Source: Phycisphaerales bacterium (GTDB lineage Bacteria > Planctomycetota > Phycisphaerae > Phycisphaerales > SM1A02). From it: DNA of 64,000 bases. How positions within the stretch are numbered: position 1 is the first letter of the stretch; every line of letters starts with the position of its first letter. The notes below the pieces were generated by a model. It saw only the letters and a list, made by a program, of their open reading frames with translations, searched no databases and had not been told where the DNA came from. The DNA lies in contig JAJDDB010000002.1 in the NCBI GenBank assembly GCA_029260575.1, positions 62,001-126,000 on the forward strand, in the 5' to 3' direction. Of the stretch, positions 46,333 through 55,117 are shown one piece after another. Position numbers and translations under genes: made by a program.

Positions 46333-46356
46333 GGTGTGGTTCCTGACAGAAAGGCG

Positions 46357-46443
46357 TCGTTCCTGCGCAGGCAGGAACCCAGGCGAAGTCCCGTGAGCCG
46401 TCCGCGCAACCACTGGATTCCCGCCTCCGCGGGAATGACGGGC
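46357..46443. repeat. REP-like inverted-repeat element
   Basis: Two short inverted repeats, GTTCCTGCGCAGGCAGGAAC and ATTCCCGCCTCCGCGGGAAT, flank a 35-bp middle containing CCCAGGCGAAG. This pair (translated as SRGGGNPV...) is a widely dispersed bacterial repeat, probably mobile through a REP-associated transposase. It lies just upstream of the basic hypothetical gene. Copy number in this genome cannot be judged from one window. Confidence 0.65.
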
Positions 46444-46655
46444 GAACGGCTCTGCGGTACATCGCCTTTCTGTGCGGCATGGTTCACTCAAAGTCCGAAA
46501 ACGGCGCACAGTGCCGGTTCAATCTTGAGGTTGAGCGTCGCAGCGATCAGGATTGCGCTGCACGCATCCACGTTCAGAGGCCGATCTACGGGCTTGTGCA
46601 GCCAATCCTGTACAGCATGCGGCTCATCGCAGGCGTTCTCGGATTGATCGTCAGC

Positions 46656-47117
46656 GTGTTGCAGGCTAAGCACGGCGATCGATGTGCGGATACCGGCGTT
46701 GCGCACCCGAACTCGCTTCGTCGAAATGCGGGGTTTCGAAGCGGAACGTACATCGGGCAGCACGAAGCTGTGATCGCCCGCTGTGAAGATGTGGAGTCGT
46801 GCAGCGAAGGTGTAATCGCTCACAGCGAACGTGTGAGGTGGCGCCATGATGCGGTGCAGTCGCGACCCGGTGCGCTGAGGAAGCGAAAGGAACGGTTCAG
46901 ATAGCTAGATGGACAGTTCGAAGTGCGAGTTGAATGCTTCGTCGAGCGATTTACGTGGTTCGTTGTGTCCGTTGAGTGCATGGAGTTGCGTGTTAATCGT
47001 TTGATGGAGCGAGTTCGACATGCGCTCTTGCACGTTGAGCGGTTGATTGTGCGGCTTCGGCGGTTCATGTGCGAAGTTGAACTCCTGAAATGTGCTTCTG
47101 ATCGCAAGTAAGACGCT
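46656..47117. repeat. degenerate 21-bp tandem repeat tract
   Basis: From 46761 to 47117, 17 consecutive 21-bp units keep phase with a loose consensus NNN GAA NGN NTG ANN NNG CGA (for example units at 46803, 46824, 46971 and 47034); weaker units extend back to about 46656. In the plus frame they translate as heptapeptides such as HEAVIAR, SEGVIAH, VECMELR and VERLIVR, but the frame is cut by TAG 46902, and the palindromic TAGCTA also stops the minus frame. It occupies most of the gene-free stretch 46333-47289; the last 170 bases there show nothing recognisable. Confidence 0.6.
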
Positions 47118-47289
47118 TTAGCACCACCGGAAGCTTGACGCAGGGTGTTGCCCCCAACTCGTGGAATTCCCAGCGTCTTGAATTGAGCCAATCTCCTAAA
47201 TGCCGGGTGTGGCGTTCCTTAAGTCAATCGTGCGCAGAAGCGACACAATCGAGCAATAACCACCACCTCGACATGCCGATAAATTCGAC

Positions 47290-47973
47290 ATGAAGACGCT
47301 ATCCAGACTTATCGTTGCGTTTCTGCTTGGAGTCGCACCAGTTCTTTGTTTGCACCTGGCTATTACGAGCTGGCGCTATTCGAAAGCTACGTCAAACCCG
47401 GTGCTCTGCTTCACGAAGGAATCAGAGACAAACGGATATTGGGAAACACGAGGGCGTCAAGTGCCAGATGCCCCTGTGCACTACCCCTTTGGTGACCCAT
47501 ACGCGCCACGAGATACACTCATGGCACCAGATCCAAAGACCCCTGAATTTGTCATGCTGCCGGACGTTTTGACCCACTTCGATCTTGAGGGTCACTATTG
47601 GCTGTACACAAGTCATTGGTACAGCGAAACGGATCCAACGTACTACCACGGCGCTGCATTCATGAGTGGAGAGAAAAACGATGGCATCATTGTGATAGGA
47701 GAAGGAACATTACCCGCAGCTCAGATGAACATTCGAGGTAATTATTCTGAATGGGTTCGATATGACCTACTGTGGCTTCAATCCAGCGGTTGGTTCATCT
47801 ACCTTATTGGTGGCATGGCCGGTGTTGGCATCGGATTTCGACGAATGCTGAAGCACGGCGCTGCTCACCTTCACAAGTCTTCTAACGATGCGATCAACAC
47901 CGCGTCAGCGGGTCTTGCGAAGTTCGATGAAAAGATCGAAGTGCTGAATAGTGACAAATCGGGTTCCTGTTAA
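47290..47973 (+). CDS. hypothetical membrane protein with extracytoplasmic domain
   Basis: 227 residues: one N-terminal helix (about 7-28), an outside domain of about 145 residues rich in aromatic residues (HYWLYTSHWYSETDPTYYHG), a second helix (about 177-195, FIYLIGGMAGVGIGF) and a cytoplasmic tail of about 35 residues. No family recognised. The next gene, with a HEPN-like motif, starts 9 bp after its stop, so the two are probably one operon. Confidence 0.65.
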   Translation: MKTLSRLIVAFLLGVAPVLCLHLAITSWRYSKATSNPVLCFTKESETNGYWETRGRQVPDAPVHYPFGDPYAPRDTLMAPDPKTPEFVMLPDVLTHFDLEGHYWLYTSHWYSETDPTYYHGAAFMSGEKNDGIIVIGEGTLPAAQMNIRGNYSEWVRYDLLWLQSSGWFIYLIGGMAGVGIGFRRMLKHGAAHLHKSSNDAINTASAGLAKFDEKIEVLNSDKSGSC

Positions 47974-47982
47974 GGAAATGCT

Positions 47983-48594
47983 ATGAGCGCATACGAATGC
48001 TGGGTTACAGACTTTCCCAAGCGATGCAAAGAACTACTGGCGAATCTGAGCCCGTGTGCGAAAGCGCATGATCGAGAGGTTACGCTGTTGCTTGCAGTTG
48101 CGTCTGTGTGCATTGCTGTTCCGCTGGATCGGATGACCGAGGAGAGCGATGGGAGGCCTGCCCATCCGTCTGGTGATCGGGGTGCGGACCCAAACCGCGC
48201 GAAGAAGTTCGACGACTTACTCAAGTCCAAGGTGCGTGATTTGCAACTCTGGAATGATTTGGGAGACAGATTTATTGGCTGTTGCAAACTAAAGAATCAT
48301 GAGGGCGACCCTGATTCTTGGCCGGAACTCGACAATCCGGAATGTCTTGGACCCGACAAGCAACTTAAAACAGTGCTTAAACATGTTCGAAATGCCCTGG
48401 CACATGGCAATCTATACACGCAGGACAATCCGATATCGAGAATTGTCTTACTGTCGCGACCGGATCACAACATTGAGAAGTACAACTATCTTGTGCTTCA
48501 ACCTGATCAACTCGCGGCGATTTTGAAGTACTGGATTGATGAACTCGTGAAGCTGGAGCCGAGCGCGCAAGACATTGCACAGGCGCTTGAATAG
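47983..48594 (+). CDS. hypothetical protein with HEPN-like RNALAH motif
   Basis: 203 residues, soluble and helical. KHVRNALAHGN at 134-143 contains Arg136-x4-His141, the R-x(4-6)-H signature of HEPN RNase domains; the N-terminal part has a helix with TLLLAVASVCIAVPLDRM as in abortive-infection-like HEPN families. AAGGA lies 6 nt before ATG. Paired with the membrane protein upstream. RNase activity is inference from a short motif. The remaining gap 48595-48682 holds nothing. Confidence 0.6.
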   Translation: MSAYECWVTDFPKRCKELLANLSPCAKAHDREVTLLLAVASVCIAVPLDRMTEESDGRPAHPSGDRGADPNRAKKFDDLLKSKVRDLQLWNDLGDRFIGCCKLKNHEGDPDSWPELDNPECLGPDKQLKTVLKHVRNALAHGNLYTQDNPISRIVLLSRPDHNIEKYNYLVLQPDQLAAILKYWIDELVKLEPSAQDIAQALE

Positions 48595-48682
48595 CACGCT
48601 GCTGAGTGATCGCCTTGGCCATCGCCATTGATCATCAGCGTCAAGCGGGCCTTCGACATCGGAAACGGCTCGCGGCGCCGCG

Positions 48683-49558
48683 CTATGAACCGGCTGGCGA
48701 CATGAGATACCGATACAGCAGCGCTGACCACCGCGAATAGAATGCAAAACCGGGGTTCTCGTTGTTGCGTCGCAGTTCCGGAAGAAGCGACAACAGGCGT
48801 TGGTGACCAGCGGGGGGGCGGAACAGCGGGAAATACTCATCGACGATTTCATTCGGCGAAATGTGTGCAAGCATCTCACTGAGCTGGTCCATGTTCACAT
48901 TGTCGGAATGACCCCTCATGTCGCCGAGAATCTGGAACGCGAACTTGTCGCCATCAACCTGAAAGACAGTGCCGTTCATGGCATGAATGTCGAGCCGCTC
49001 GGCAATGTGCAATCCACTTTCGCCCGCTTCATGGCGAAGCCGATCCAGATGCCGCTCCGCCATTGCACGTGCTGCCCTGCCGTAGCGCGGCGCCAGGTTT
49101 GTCATCTGATCGACGTTATCCTGCACACGTTCGACTATGCGAGTTGCCGTCTTGCGGGCAGCATCAGCCTTGATCCGGCCGCGCACGAGAAACTGAACGT
49201 GTTCCCGGCGAATGAGTGTCGTCAACCCTCGCCAGATGTCGACTTCGAGGTTGCCTTCAACAATGCGCATGTCCTTGATCTTCAGCGTCGGCCCGAGTGC
49301 TGCAATGTCAGTCAATGATGGCGCGAATGCATCTCCACCTGCGCTGCGGATGGCATGCACAAGCATTTGCGCTTCACCACTGCCGAACAGCCCGAGAATC
49401 AGCGGTGCCTGTCGTCCAAGCGTCAGCCGCGCGCTTGGTGCATCAATCACGCCCGTGCTGCATATCAGATCAATACACTGCTGCTGATCCCAACCGCTCG
49501 GCCAGTTGACGACCGTGGGATATGCATCGGCTGTGTTGGGCGTCAGCGAGTTGGACAC
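48683..49558 (-). CDS. hypothetical protein downstream of flotillin
   Basis: 291 residues, no signal or membrane helix. Visible segments are ARLTLGRQAPLILGLFGSGEAQMLVHAI, which I shorten here to its core PLILGLFGSGEAQ, and a helical middle (RKTATRIVERVQDNVDQM). No known family. It starts three bases after the flotillin stop and is surely co-transcribed with it, so a link to membrane microdomains is likely from context only. Confidence 0.6.
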   Translation of the reverse strand: MSNSLTPNTADAYPTVVNWPSGWDQQQCIDLICSTGVIDAPSARLTLGRQAPLILGLFGSGEAQMLVHAIRSAGGDAFAPSLTDIAALGPTLKIKDMRIVEGNLEVDIWRGLTTLIRREHVQFLVRGRIKADAARKTATRIVERVQDNVDQMTNLAPRYGRAARAMAERHLDRLRHEAGESGLHIAERLDIHAMNGTVFQVDGDKFAFQILGDMRGHSDNVNMDQLSEMLAHISPNEIVDEYFPLFRPPAGHQRLLSLLPELRRNNENPGFAFYSRWSALLYRYLMSPAGS

Positions 49559-49561
49559 GAG

Positions 49562-51214
49562 TCACGATGCCGTCGGCCCGGCTGGCGGCGTCGCTTTGCC
49601 ATCTTCACTGCTGTGTACAACAGGCGACGTCGTACGAATCCGCCGTGCGGCACCATCTTCGCCATCTCCATTGACACGCCCAAGAACAGTCGGCAATTCG
49701 ATGCCCGCCTGGTTGGCAAGTTCGTGCATCGCAGGCAGCGATCCGATCAGGCTCGACAGGAAGTCCGCTGTGGTGCCGCGGTTCCCGTTGGAGCCGCCGC
49801 CGTTGTCCCAGACTGTGATCTTGTCGATCTTCAGATTCGATATTGCTTTGACTTGTTCAGAAACAAGCTCGGGCAACTGCTCGATCATGAGCAGCGTTGG
49901 CGCGATCTGCGGATTTTGCGCACATGCATCGACCAATTGGCGATAGCCGGCAGCCTTGGCTTCGAGCACCTTACGCGTGCCCTCTGCCTCAGCTTCATAT
50001 CGCGCGAGAATGGCATCGGCTTCACCGCGTGCTTCACGGCGTTGCTTCTCAGCCTCGGCTTCAGCTGCAATCTCGATGCGTTTTTTCTCGATCTCCTGCG
50101 GAGCGAGCTGTTCCTTGGACAGTCGGGCCAATTCTTTTTCGCGCTCTGCAATCAGAATTGACTCAGCGGATTTCGCCGTGGCGACATCTGAACGCCGGTT
50201 TGCTTCAGCGCGAATCTCCGCCAGCTTTGCGTCCGAGTCAGCAACCTGAGCTGATGAACTGTTTTCGCCGTCGACTGCTGTCGCTTCGTACTGGGCGACC
50301 TTAATTCGCTTTTGTTGTTCCGCATTCTTCGATGCAGCAATCATTTCAGCATCACGCTCTGCGATGGCAATTTCCTGATCGCGTTTGGATTGCGCTTCGC
50401 CGGTGACTGCCTGGGCTTCAAGCGCAGCCACGGCAATACGTTGAGATTGCTCTGCGTTTTTCCGGCCTTCGACTGCAGAGGCCTGTTCGCGCGACACGTT
50501 GACGATCTTTTCGCGGTTGGCGATTGCTTCACCGGTGGCGCCGTCACGCTCCTGCTCTGCGACTTCGACTTTGGCTCGTTGAATGGCTTCTGCAGCAGCG
50601 CGCTGACCGATTGCGACGATATAGCCGCTCTCATCGGTAATGTCGCGGATATTCACATTGATCAGTTCGAGGCCGACCTTGTTGATTTCCTGTCCGACGT
50701 TTTCGTTGATCAAGGCCATGAATTTCTCACGGTCCTTATTGATCTCTTCAATGGACAATGTCGCGATCACGAGACGCAACTGGCCGAGAATGATGTCCTG
50801 CGCCTGCTCACGAATTGCCCGGTCATCCAGTGACAGCAGACGTTCTGCAGCATTGTTCATCATCACCGGATCAGTTGAAATACCGACGGTGAATGTCGAA
50901 GGAACATTCACTCGAATGTTGTTCAGTGACAGTGCGCCTTCCAGCGGAATGTCAATAACCAGCGGGTCCAGGCTGAGGAACGCGTAATCCTGAATGAGTG
51001 GCAGGATAAATGCGCCGCCGCCGTGGAAGCACTTGGCTGCGCGTGCTACGCCAACCCGGCCGTACACCACCAGAATTCGGTTACTGGGGCAGCGCTTGTA
51101 GCGCGTGGCAACGAACGCCAGGCCGAAAATAAAGATCAATGCAAATGCAGCGATCAGGCCAACCCAAAGGATTACTGAGCCGTTTGAGTCTGATTGAGAA
51201 AGAAAATAATGCAT
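49562..51214 (-). CDS. flotillin-like SPFH-domain protein
   Basis: 550 residues: N-terminal membrane helix (about 15-35), SPFH/band-7 domain (about 45-210, with GGAFILPLIQDYAFLSLDPL and the INVNIRDI segment), then an alanine- and glutamate-rich coiled coil (about 220-430: AEQQKRIKVAQYEA and similar heptads) and a C-terminal tail with GGGSNG. Flotillins build scaffolds for membrane microdomains. Works with the NfeD-like protein encoded 67 bp upstream. Confidence 0.9.
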   Translation of the reverse strand: MHYFLSQSDSNGSVILWVGLIAAFALIFIFGLAFVATRYKRCPSNRILVVYGRVGVARAAKCFHGGGAFILPLIQDYAFLSLDPLVIDIPLEGALSLNNIRVNVPSTFTVGISTDPVMMNNAAERLLSLDDRAIREQAQDIILGQLRLVIATLSIEEINKDREKFMALINENVGQEINKVGLELINVNIRDITDESGYIVAIGQRAAAEAIQRAKVEVAEQERDGATGEAIANREKIVNVSREQASAVEGRKNAEQSQRIAVAALEAQAVTGEAQSKRDQEIAIAERDAEMIAASKNAEQQKRIKVAQYEATAVDGENSSSAQVADSDAKLAEIRAEANRRSDVATAKSAESILIAEREKELARLSKEQLAPQEIEKKRIEIAAEAEAEKQRREARGEADAILARYEAEAEGTRKVLEAKAAGYRQLVDACAQNPQIAPTLLMIEQLPELVSEQVKAISNLKIDKITVWDNGGGSNGNRGTTADFLSSLIGSLPAMHELANQAGIELPTVLGRVNGDGEDGAARRIRTTSPVVHSSEDGKATPPAGPTAS

Positions 51215-51281
51215 CGTTAATCTCCACAGCGTCGCGCCGGCGACGAAAATCTATCTTGCGCGGTGGTGAGCCGGCAACTCA

Positions 51282-51884
51282 TCATGCCGGTTTCGACTCG
51301 GCAACGGTCACAGTGTTGTCACCATTTGCGCGAACCACCTTCACCTTTGCATTCGTAGCAAGCGCTCCGCCCTCGCTGATCGCATCGAAAATTCGTGATC
51401 GTTGATTGACGACCAGCCGCAATTTCCCGCGGCCCTTGCCCGCTGCCGGAACACTTGCATAAACAGTGCCGTGCAAGCCGACCGTGTCATCCAATCGGAT
51501 GTTACCGCTGGATTGCAGGTCGTACATGCCCTTCATCATCAGTCCAAGCAGCCACACCATTAGTGCAGCAACAGCAAGGCCGGAGAGCACGCTCAGCGGA
51601 AGCGTCCAGTCCAACGCGAATCGTGCCGTCAGACCACCCCAGCCGAATCCCATAAGGATGGCTGCGATCGATTGCACCGAGAGCAGACTGAACGCATGAG
51701 AGGAATCGTGGGCATCGTCGCCGAGGTTGACATCCACATCACCATCGACTGCCACGCCGACATCCGCATCACCATCGACACCAACAATTGCCATCAGGCC
51801 GATCTTGATGAGGAAAACGAAGCTGCCCGCAAGGGCGGGAAGGGAGAACAAGAGCCCTTCACCGGTAAACAACGCGTCGAACAT
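51282..51884 (-). CDS. NfeD-like membrane protein with OB-fold tail
   Basis: 200 residues from ATG 51884. Helices at about 11-30, 70-90 and 100-122; between the first two lies an acidic run (DGDADVGVAVDGDVDVNLGD). The C-terminal OB-like domain (about 130-195) has VGLHGTVYASVPAAGKGRG and KVKVVRANGDNTVTV, typical of the NfeD partner of flotillins. First gene of the NfeD-flotillin-hypothetical operon. The 189-bp gap 51885-52073 probably holds its promoter, not identifiable with confidence. Confidence 0.85.
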   Translation of the reverse strand: MFDALFTGEGLLFSLPALAGSFVFLIKIGLMAIVGVDGDADVGVAVDGDVDVNLGDDAHDSSHAFSLLSVQSIAAILMGFGWGGLTARFALDWTLPLSVLSGLAVAALMVWLLGLMMKGMYDLQSSGNIRLDDTVGLHGTVYASVPAAGKGRGKLRLVVNQRSRIFDAISEGGALATNAKVKVVRANGDNTVTVAESKPA

Positions 51885-52073
51885 GGAACACCCCCTATCG
51901 CAACGCAGTGCATTATGGCAGCCACATTGTACGCGGACCTGTCCCAATCGTGGGCTTTGGGGACCACTGAATTCAAAGCAGAAGCGCTGAAAGCCAAACA
52001 GCCAACATTCTTGCCGCGTGCCCGATCCACATGTTTCTCTGTGAATTCCCCACTGATCGCTCTGGTAGGAATT

Positions 52074-52856
52074 CTACGTTAACCAGCGCACAAGAAAATC
52101 ACGCTGGCGATTCTTGGCATCTGCTGCGTGTGTACCGAATCCTGCGTGTTCATGTGGGGCTCCGGTGTGCTCATACGTCACAAGCTCGACATTTTCCGGG
52201 TTTTCGTACTGGCTTTGTAGCGAATCAAGAAACGCACGCTGGCCGTTTACATCAACCCATTCATCGTGCTCTGCATGAAACGCCTGGAATGGAATCTCGC
52301 GCCACCCGGCAAGGTGTTCGATCGGATTATGCGCTGCGATCTCCGCAGGTTCGCGATCCTGAAACATCGCTCGTCGGCGCTGGTGTTCCCAGGAACCTGT
52401 CGTCGCCTCTACTGATGCGCACACGAATGGGTGCGGCTTGCACAGTCGCGCCATCGTCGCCATACCCCCGGCGGACATCCCGCCGATCGCCAGTCGCTGC
52501 ATATCAAACGAACCCAACTCGGTAACATCAGTCACGATCGAATCGATCTCATCAACCAACTGCAGAATCACCTCCAGCGTGCGAAACGGATCCTGCAGTG
52601 ATCGGTCATAACGCTCTCCATGACCGGGCAGGTCTATAGCGCACGCCCCGATACCTGCTCGCATCCACCTCAGATACCGCCCGGGATCAATTTCCTTTTC
52701 TACCGTTCTGCCGTGCATCCAGAGCGTGATCGGAACCTGCTGTCCGGAATCCCAATCCGGATGCACGAGCATCACCGGCACTTCAGTATCACCCAATCGC
52801 GTCCAGCGGGCGTTGGCTTTCAGCGATGATGGCATGTTGGCGGTCAGGTCGGGCAT
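52074..52856 (-). CDS. alpha/beta-hydrolase (dienelactone/prolyl-oligopeptidase type)
   Basis: 260 residues. PITLWMHGRTVEKE (oxyanion region), IDLPGHGERYD, nucleophile elbow IGGMSAGGMATMARL, Asp region FHAEHDEWVDVNGQ and a His in YEHTGAPHEHAGFG complete a hydrolase triad. No signal peptide. Substrate unknown. OsmC gene lies 22 bp upstream on the same strand. Confidence 0.85.
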   Translation of the reverse strand: MPDLTANMPSSLKANARWTRLGDTEVPVMLVHPDWDSGQQVPITLWMHGRTVEKEIDPGRYLRWMRAGIGACAIDLPGHGERYDRSLQDPFRTLEVILQLVDEIDSIVTDVTELGSFDMQRLAIGGMSAGGMATMARLCKPHPFVCASVEATTGSWEHQRRRAMFQDREPAEIAAHNPIEHLAGWREIPFQAFHAEHDEWVDVNGQRAFLDSLQSQYENPENVELVTYEHTGAPHEHAGFGTHAADAKNRQRDFLVRWLT

Positions 52857-52878
52857 GGGCGGATGATAGCGACGCCGT

Positions 52879-53325
52879 TCAGGTCACAGCGGTCGTATCG
52901 ATCCGAATTTCGCCGGCAAGCGTTTTATGCACAGGGCACTTGTCCGCAATCTCCATCAAACGAACTCGCTTGGCATCATCCAACTCATCACCCAGGAGTT
53001 CGACTGTGCGCGCAATCCGCGTGATGTGTCCGTCAGTACCGTCGCAGTCTTCGCAATCGCGCGCGTGCTGACGGCTGTGGCTGAGCCGCACGACGACTCC
53101 GATAAGCGGCCACTTCTTGTGGTCGGCGTACATGCGCAACGTCATAGCAGTGCAGGTACCGAGCGAGGCAAGCAACAAGTCGTACGGCGACGGACCCAGA
53201 TCAGCTCCGCCCGCGTGTTTCGGTTCGTCCGCCTGAAACAAGTGTTCGCCTGCGGTTATTGCACTGGTGTATCCGCTGGAGCCGATTTCGACCGAAACTG
53301 AAAAGGCGTTGGCGCTGTCAGGCAT
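52879..53325 (-). CDS. OsmC-family peroxiredoxin-like protein
   Basis: 148 residues with both redox cysteines: Cys58 in LASLGTCTAMTLRMYA and Cys130 in IADKCPVHKTL, plus GPSPYDLLL. OsmC proteins reduce organic hydroperoxides. An extra DCEDCDG motif (Cys91 and Cys94) lies between. Probably expressed with the hydrolase downstream. Confidence 0.92.
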   Translation of the reverse strand: MPDSANAFSVSVEIGSSGYTSAITAGEHLFQADEPKHAGGADLGPSPYDLLLASLGTCTAMTLRMYADHKKWPLIGVVVRLSHSRQHARDCEDCDGTDGHITRIARTVELLGDELDDAKRVRLMEIADKCPVHKTLAGEIRIDTTAVT

Positions 53326-53584
53326 CGATGCCTCCGAATGCTATTGAAGGTGTATTGAATTATAGGGCGTATACCAGTTTCACCATACCACGCAGTCTCG
53401 CACCGATGCGATGACACCAGCGCTCGGAAACCGCCCACTGAGCAGAATTCGCTGGCATCGTGGAATTTGCCGGTCACAGTTGCAATGGAAGGGGACAACC
53501 CCGGCTGGCGATTTGTGCGCTGCGCCGGACTCTGTCTTGAGAGTACGACAACGCAAAGATCAGACTGGGGATGGAACCGCTGTG

Positions 53585-55090
53585 ATGTTTCGAGCGGTGT
53601 TGCTCATGACTTGCGCGCTTCTGACTGCAACAGCATCCGCGCTGAGTGCGGACGACCCGCGCCGCAGCGCCATTGCTGATCTGCTTGATGCCGATCAATT
53701 CGAGCCCGCTGCGGTCCTGCTCGATGATTACCTCGCAGATCATCCGAAAGATGCGTTGATGCACTACAACGCTGCGTGTGCCGACGCACAACTGCTGAAC
53801 ATCGATGCCGCAGAACAGCATCTGCGAATGGCTGTAAAGCACGGCTTCCTGCGCTTCAGCGTCATACAGCGAGATCCAGATTTGAAATCGTTGCGCTCCG
53901 GTGAAATCTTTAATTCACTGGTAGCCGCCCGCGATGCTGCTGACGGCATTCTTGCAGGGCGGCGCAATGAACAGTGGTTACAACGTCTCAAGAACGGTCA
54001 GTATCAACTGCTGCGCGATCGGGACAGAAAAATCGATCTCATCAGCGCACTTGAACCTGCCGCTGCACAAGCCGCAATGATCCGGATCGCCGAACTGGCT
54101 GATACGTACGTTGGTTTTTTCGACCGCACATTGCGAAACAGCATCACCATCGTGCTCTTGACCGATGTCGATGCTCAGGTGCTCTTCAGCAACGACCGTG
54201 TGCGGGGCAACTACCGCCATGCTATGCGCGAGCTGATCGTTTCAAATCCTGGTCGGTCGCTACAGCACGAGTTGGCTCATGCCTTCCATCACAATCACAT
54301 GGATGCAGTCGGGCAGGAGCACCCGATCTGGGTGCAGGAGGGCCTTGCAAGTCTGTTCGAAGCATTCGATGTCGATGAAAGAGGGCAGGTCACGTTCTTG
54401 CCCAATGATCGGCAGACGATGATGAAGTACCTGATTGCCGGCGACGCATTCCCAGCTCGCTGGGCCGAGCTATTGCAGTGCTCAACTGCCACATTCAAAC
54501 GCGATGCACATCAATATTACCCCTTTGCGCGCTCGGTCTTCGAGTATGTCGCCGCACACGCAAACATGCAGGATTGGTACAAACAGTACGTTTCTTTGTT
54601 CGATGTCGACGCAACAGGCAAGGCAGCTTTAGTAGCCGAACTCGCAGCACCGCTGCATGAGTCTGAAGCCGGCTGGCGGCTCTGGGTGATGTCACGTGAT
54701 GCTGCGCCGGCCAAAGAGGAATACGACAAACCTGCAACTCGTCTTGTTACGAGATCAAATGCGCCGATCGAAGTGAACGCGGAGACATTTACCGACGTTG
54801 ATTCATCAGACAGCCGCACGATCATCATCGAGCGCGACATGACGGTTGCTGCTGCTCTGTATGCAGAGTTGCGGCCGAGCATTTTGGCAGGTGAATACGA
54901 AAATGCTGTTGATCGGCTGCGGGCTGTCATTGCACTGGATCCGGATCATGCGGATGCACGCTACGACCTGGCGCTGGCGTGCATTCAGACCGGCGATAAT
55001 GAAGGCGCATGTGAACAATACGAACACCTGCGCAGACTCAACATGAACCTTGCGCGAATGGTGCGAGCATGCCTAAAGCCTGCCTCCTGA
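53585..55090 (+). CDS. secreted TPR protein with gluzincin protease domain
   Basis: 501 residues from ATG 53585, where a signal peptide begins (helix about 5-20, cut after SALSA). TPR-like repeats at about 25-110 (DQFEPAAVLLDDYLADHPKD; ALMHYNAACADAQLLNIDAA), then a metallopeptidase-like domain with QHELAHAFHHNHM (HExxH, about 222-226) and the third-ligand segment WVQEGLASLFEAF, and C-terminal TPRs (about 415-490). Gluzincin by motif (DUF1570/peptidase MA-like). Periplasmic or outer-surface role; target unknown. Confidence 0.8.
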   Translation: MFRAVLLMTCALLTATASALSADDPRRSAIADLLDADQFEPAAVLLDDYLADHPKDALMHYNAACADAQLLNIDAAEQHLRMAVKHGFLRFSVIQRDPDLKSLRSGEIFNSLVAARDAADGILAGRRNEQWLQRLKNGQYQLLRDRDRKIDLISALEPAAAQAAMIRIAELADTYVGFFDRTLRNSITIVLLTDVDAQVLFSNDRVRGNYRHAMRELIVSNPGRSLQHELAHAFHHNHMDAVGQEHPIWVQEGLASLFEAFDVDERGQVTFLPNDRQTMMKYLIAGDAFPARWAELLQCSTATFKRDAHQYYPFARSVFEYVAAHANMQDWYKQYVSLFDVDATGKAALVAELAAPLHESEAGWRLWVMSRDAAPAKEEYDKPATRLVTRSNAPIEVNAETFTDVDSSDSRTIIIERDMTVAAALYAELRPSILAGEYENAVDRLRAVIALDPDHADARYDLALACIQTGDNEGACEQYEHLRRLNMNLARMVRACLKPAS

Positions 55091-55117
55091 AAAAACGGGA
55101 CGGGAGTCTTTTTTAGG
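55085..55117. terminator. bidirectional terminator between convergent genes
   Basis: CCTgAAAAAA and TTTTTTaGG pair around a GC-rich 13-nt loop in the 22-bp gap between the TPR protease and the GNAT gene. T-runs lie on both strands. The weak A-T stem lowers confidence. Confidence 0.45.

Noticed and set aside
46488-46847. 119-aa minus-strand ORF with heptads such as TFAVSDY and TFAARLH
   Set aside because: It arises from the 21-bp repeat tract, has no ribosome site or signal, and competes with an equally open plus-strand frame.
46479-46904. 141-aa plus-strand ORF continuing past TAG into the 46923 frame
   Set aside because: Heptad pattern is a by-product of the DNA repeat; interrupted by a stop and lacks homology, so kept as a repeat only.
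46656-47117. Possible CRISPR array
   Set aside because: Units are contiguous 21-bp repeats with no spacers and no cas genes nearby. The same applies to 63600-63788.
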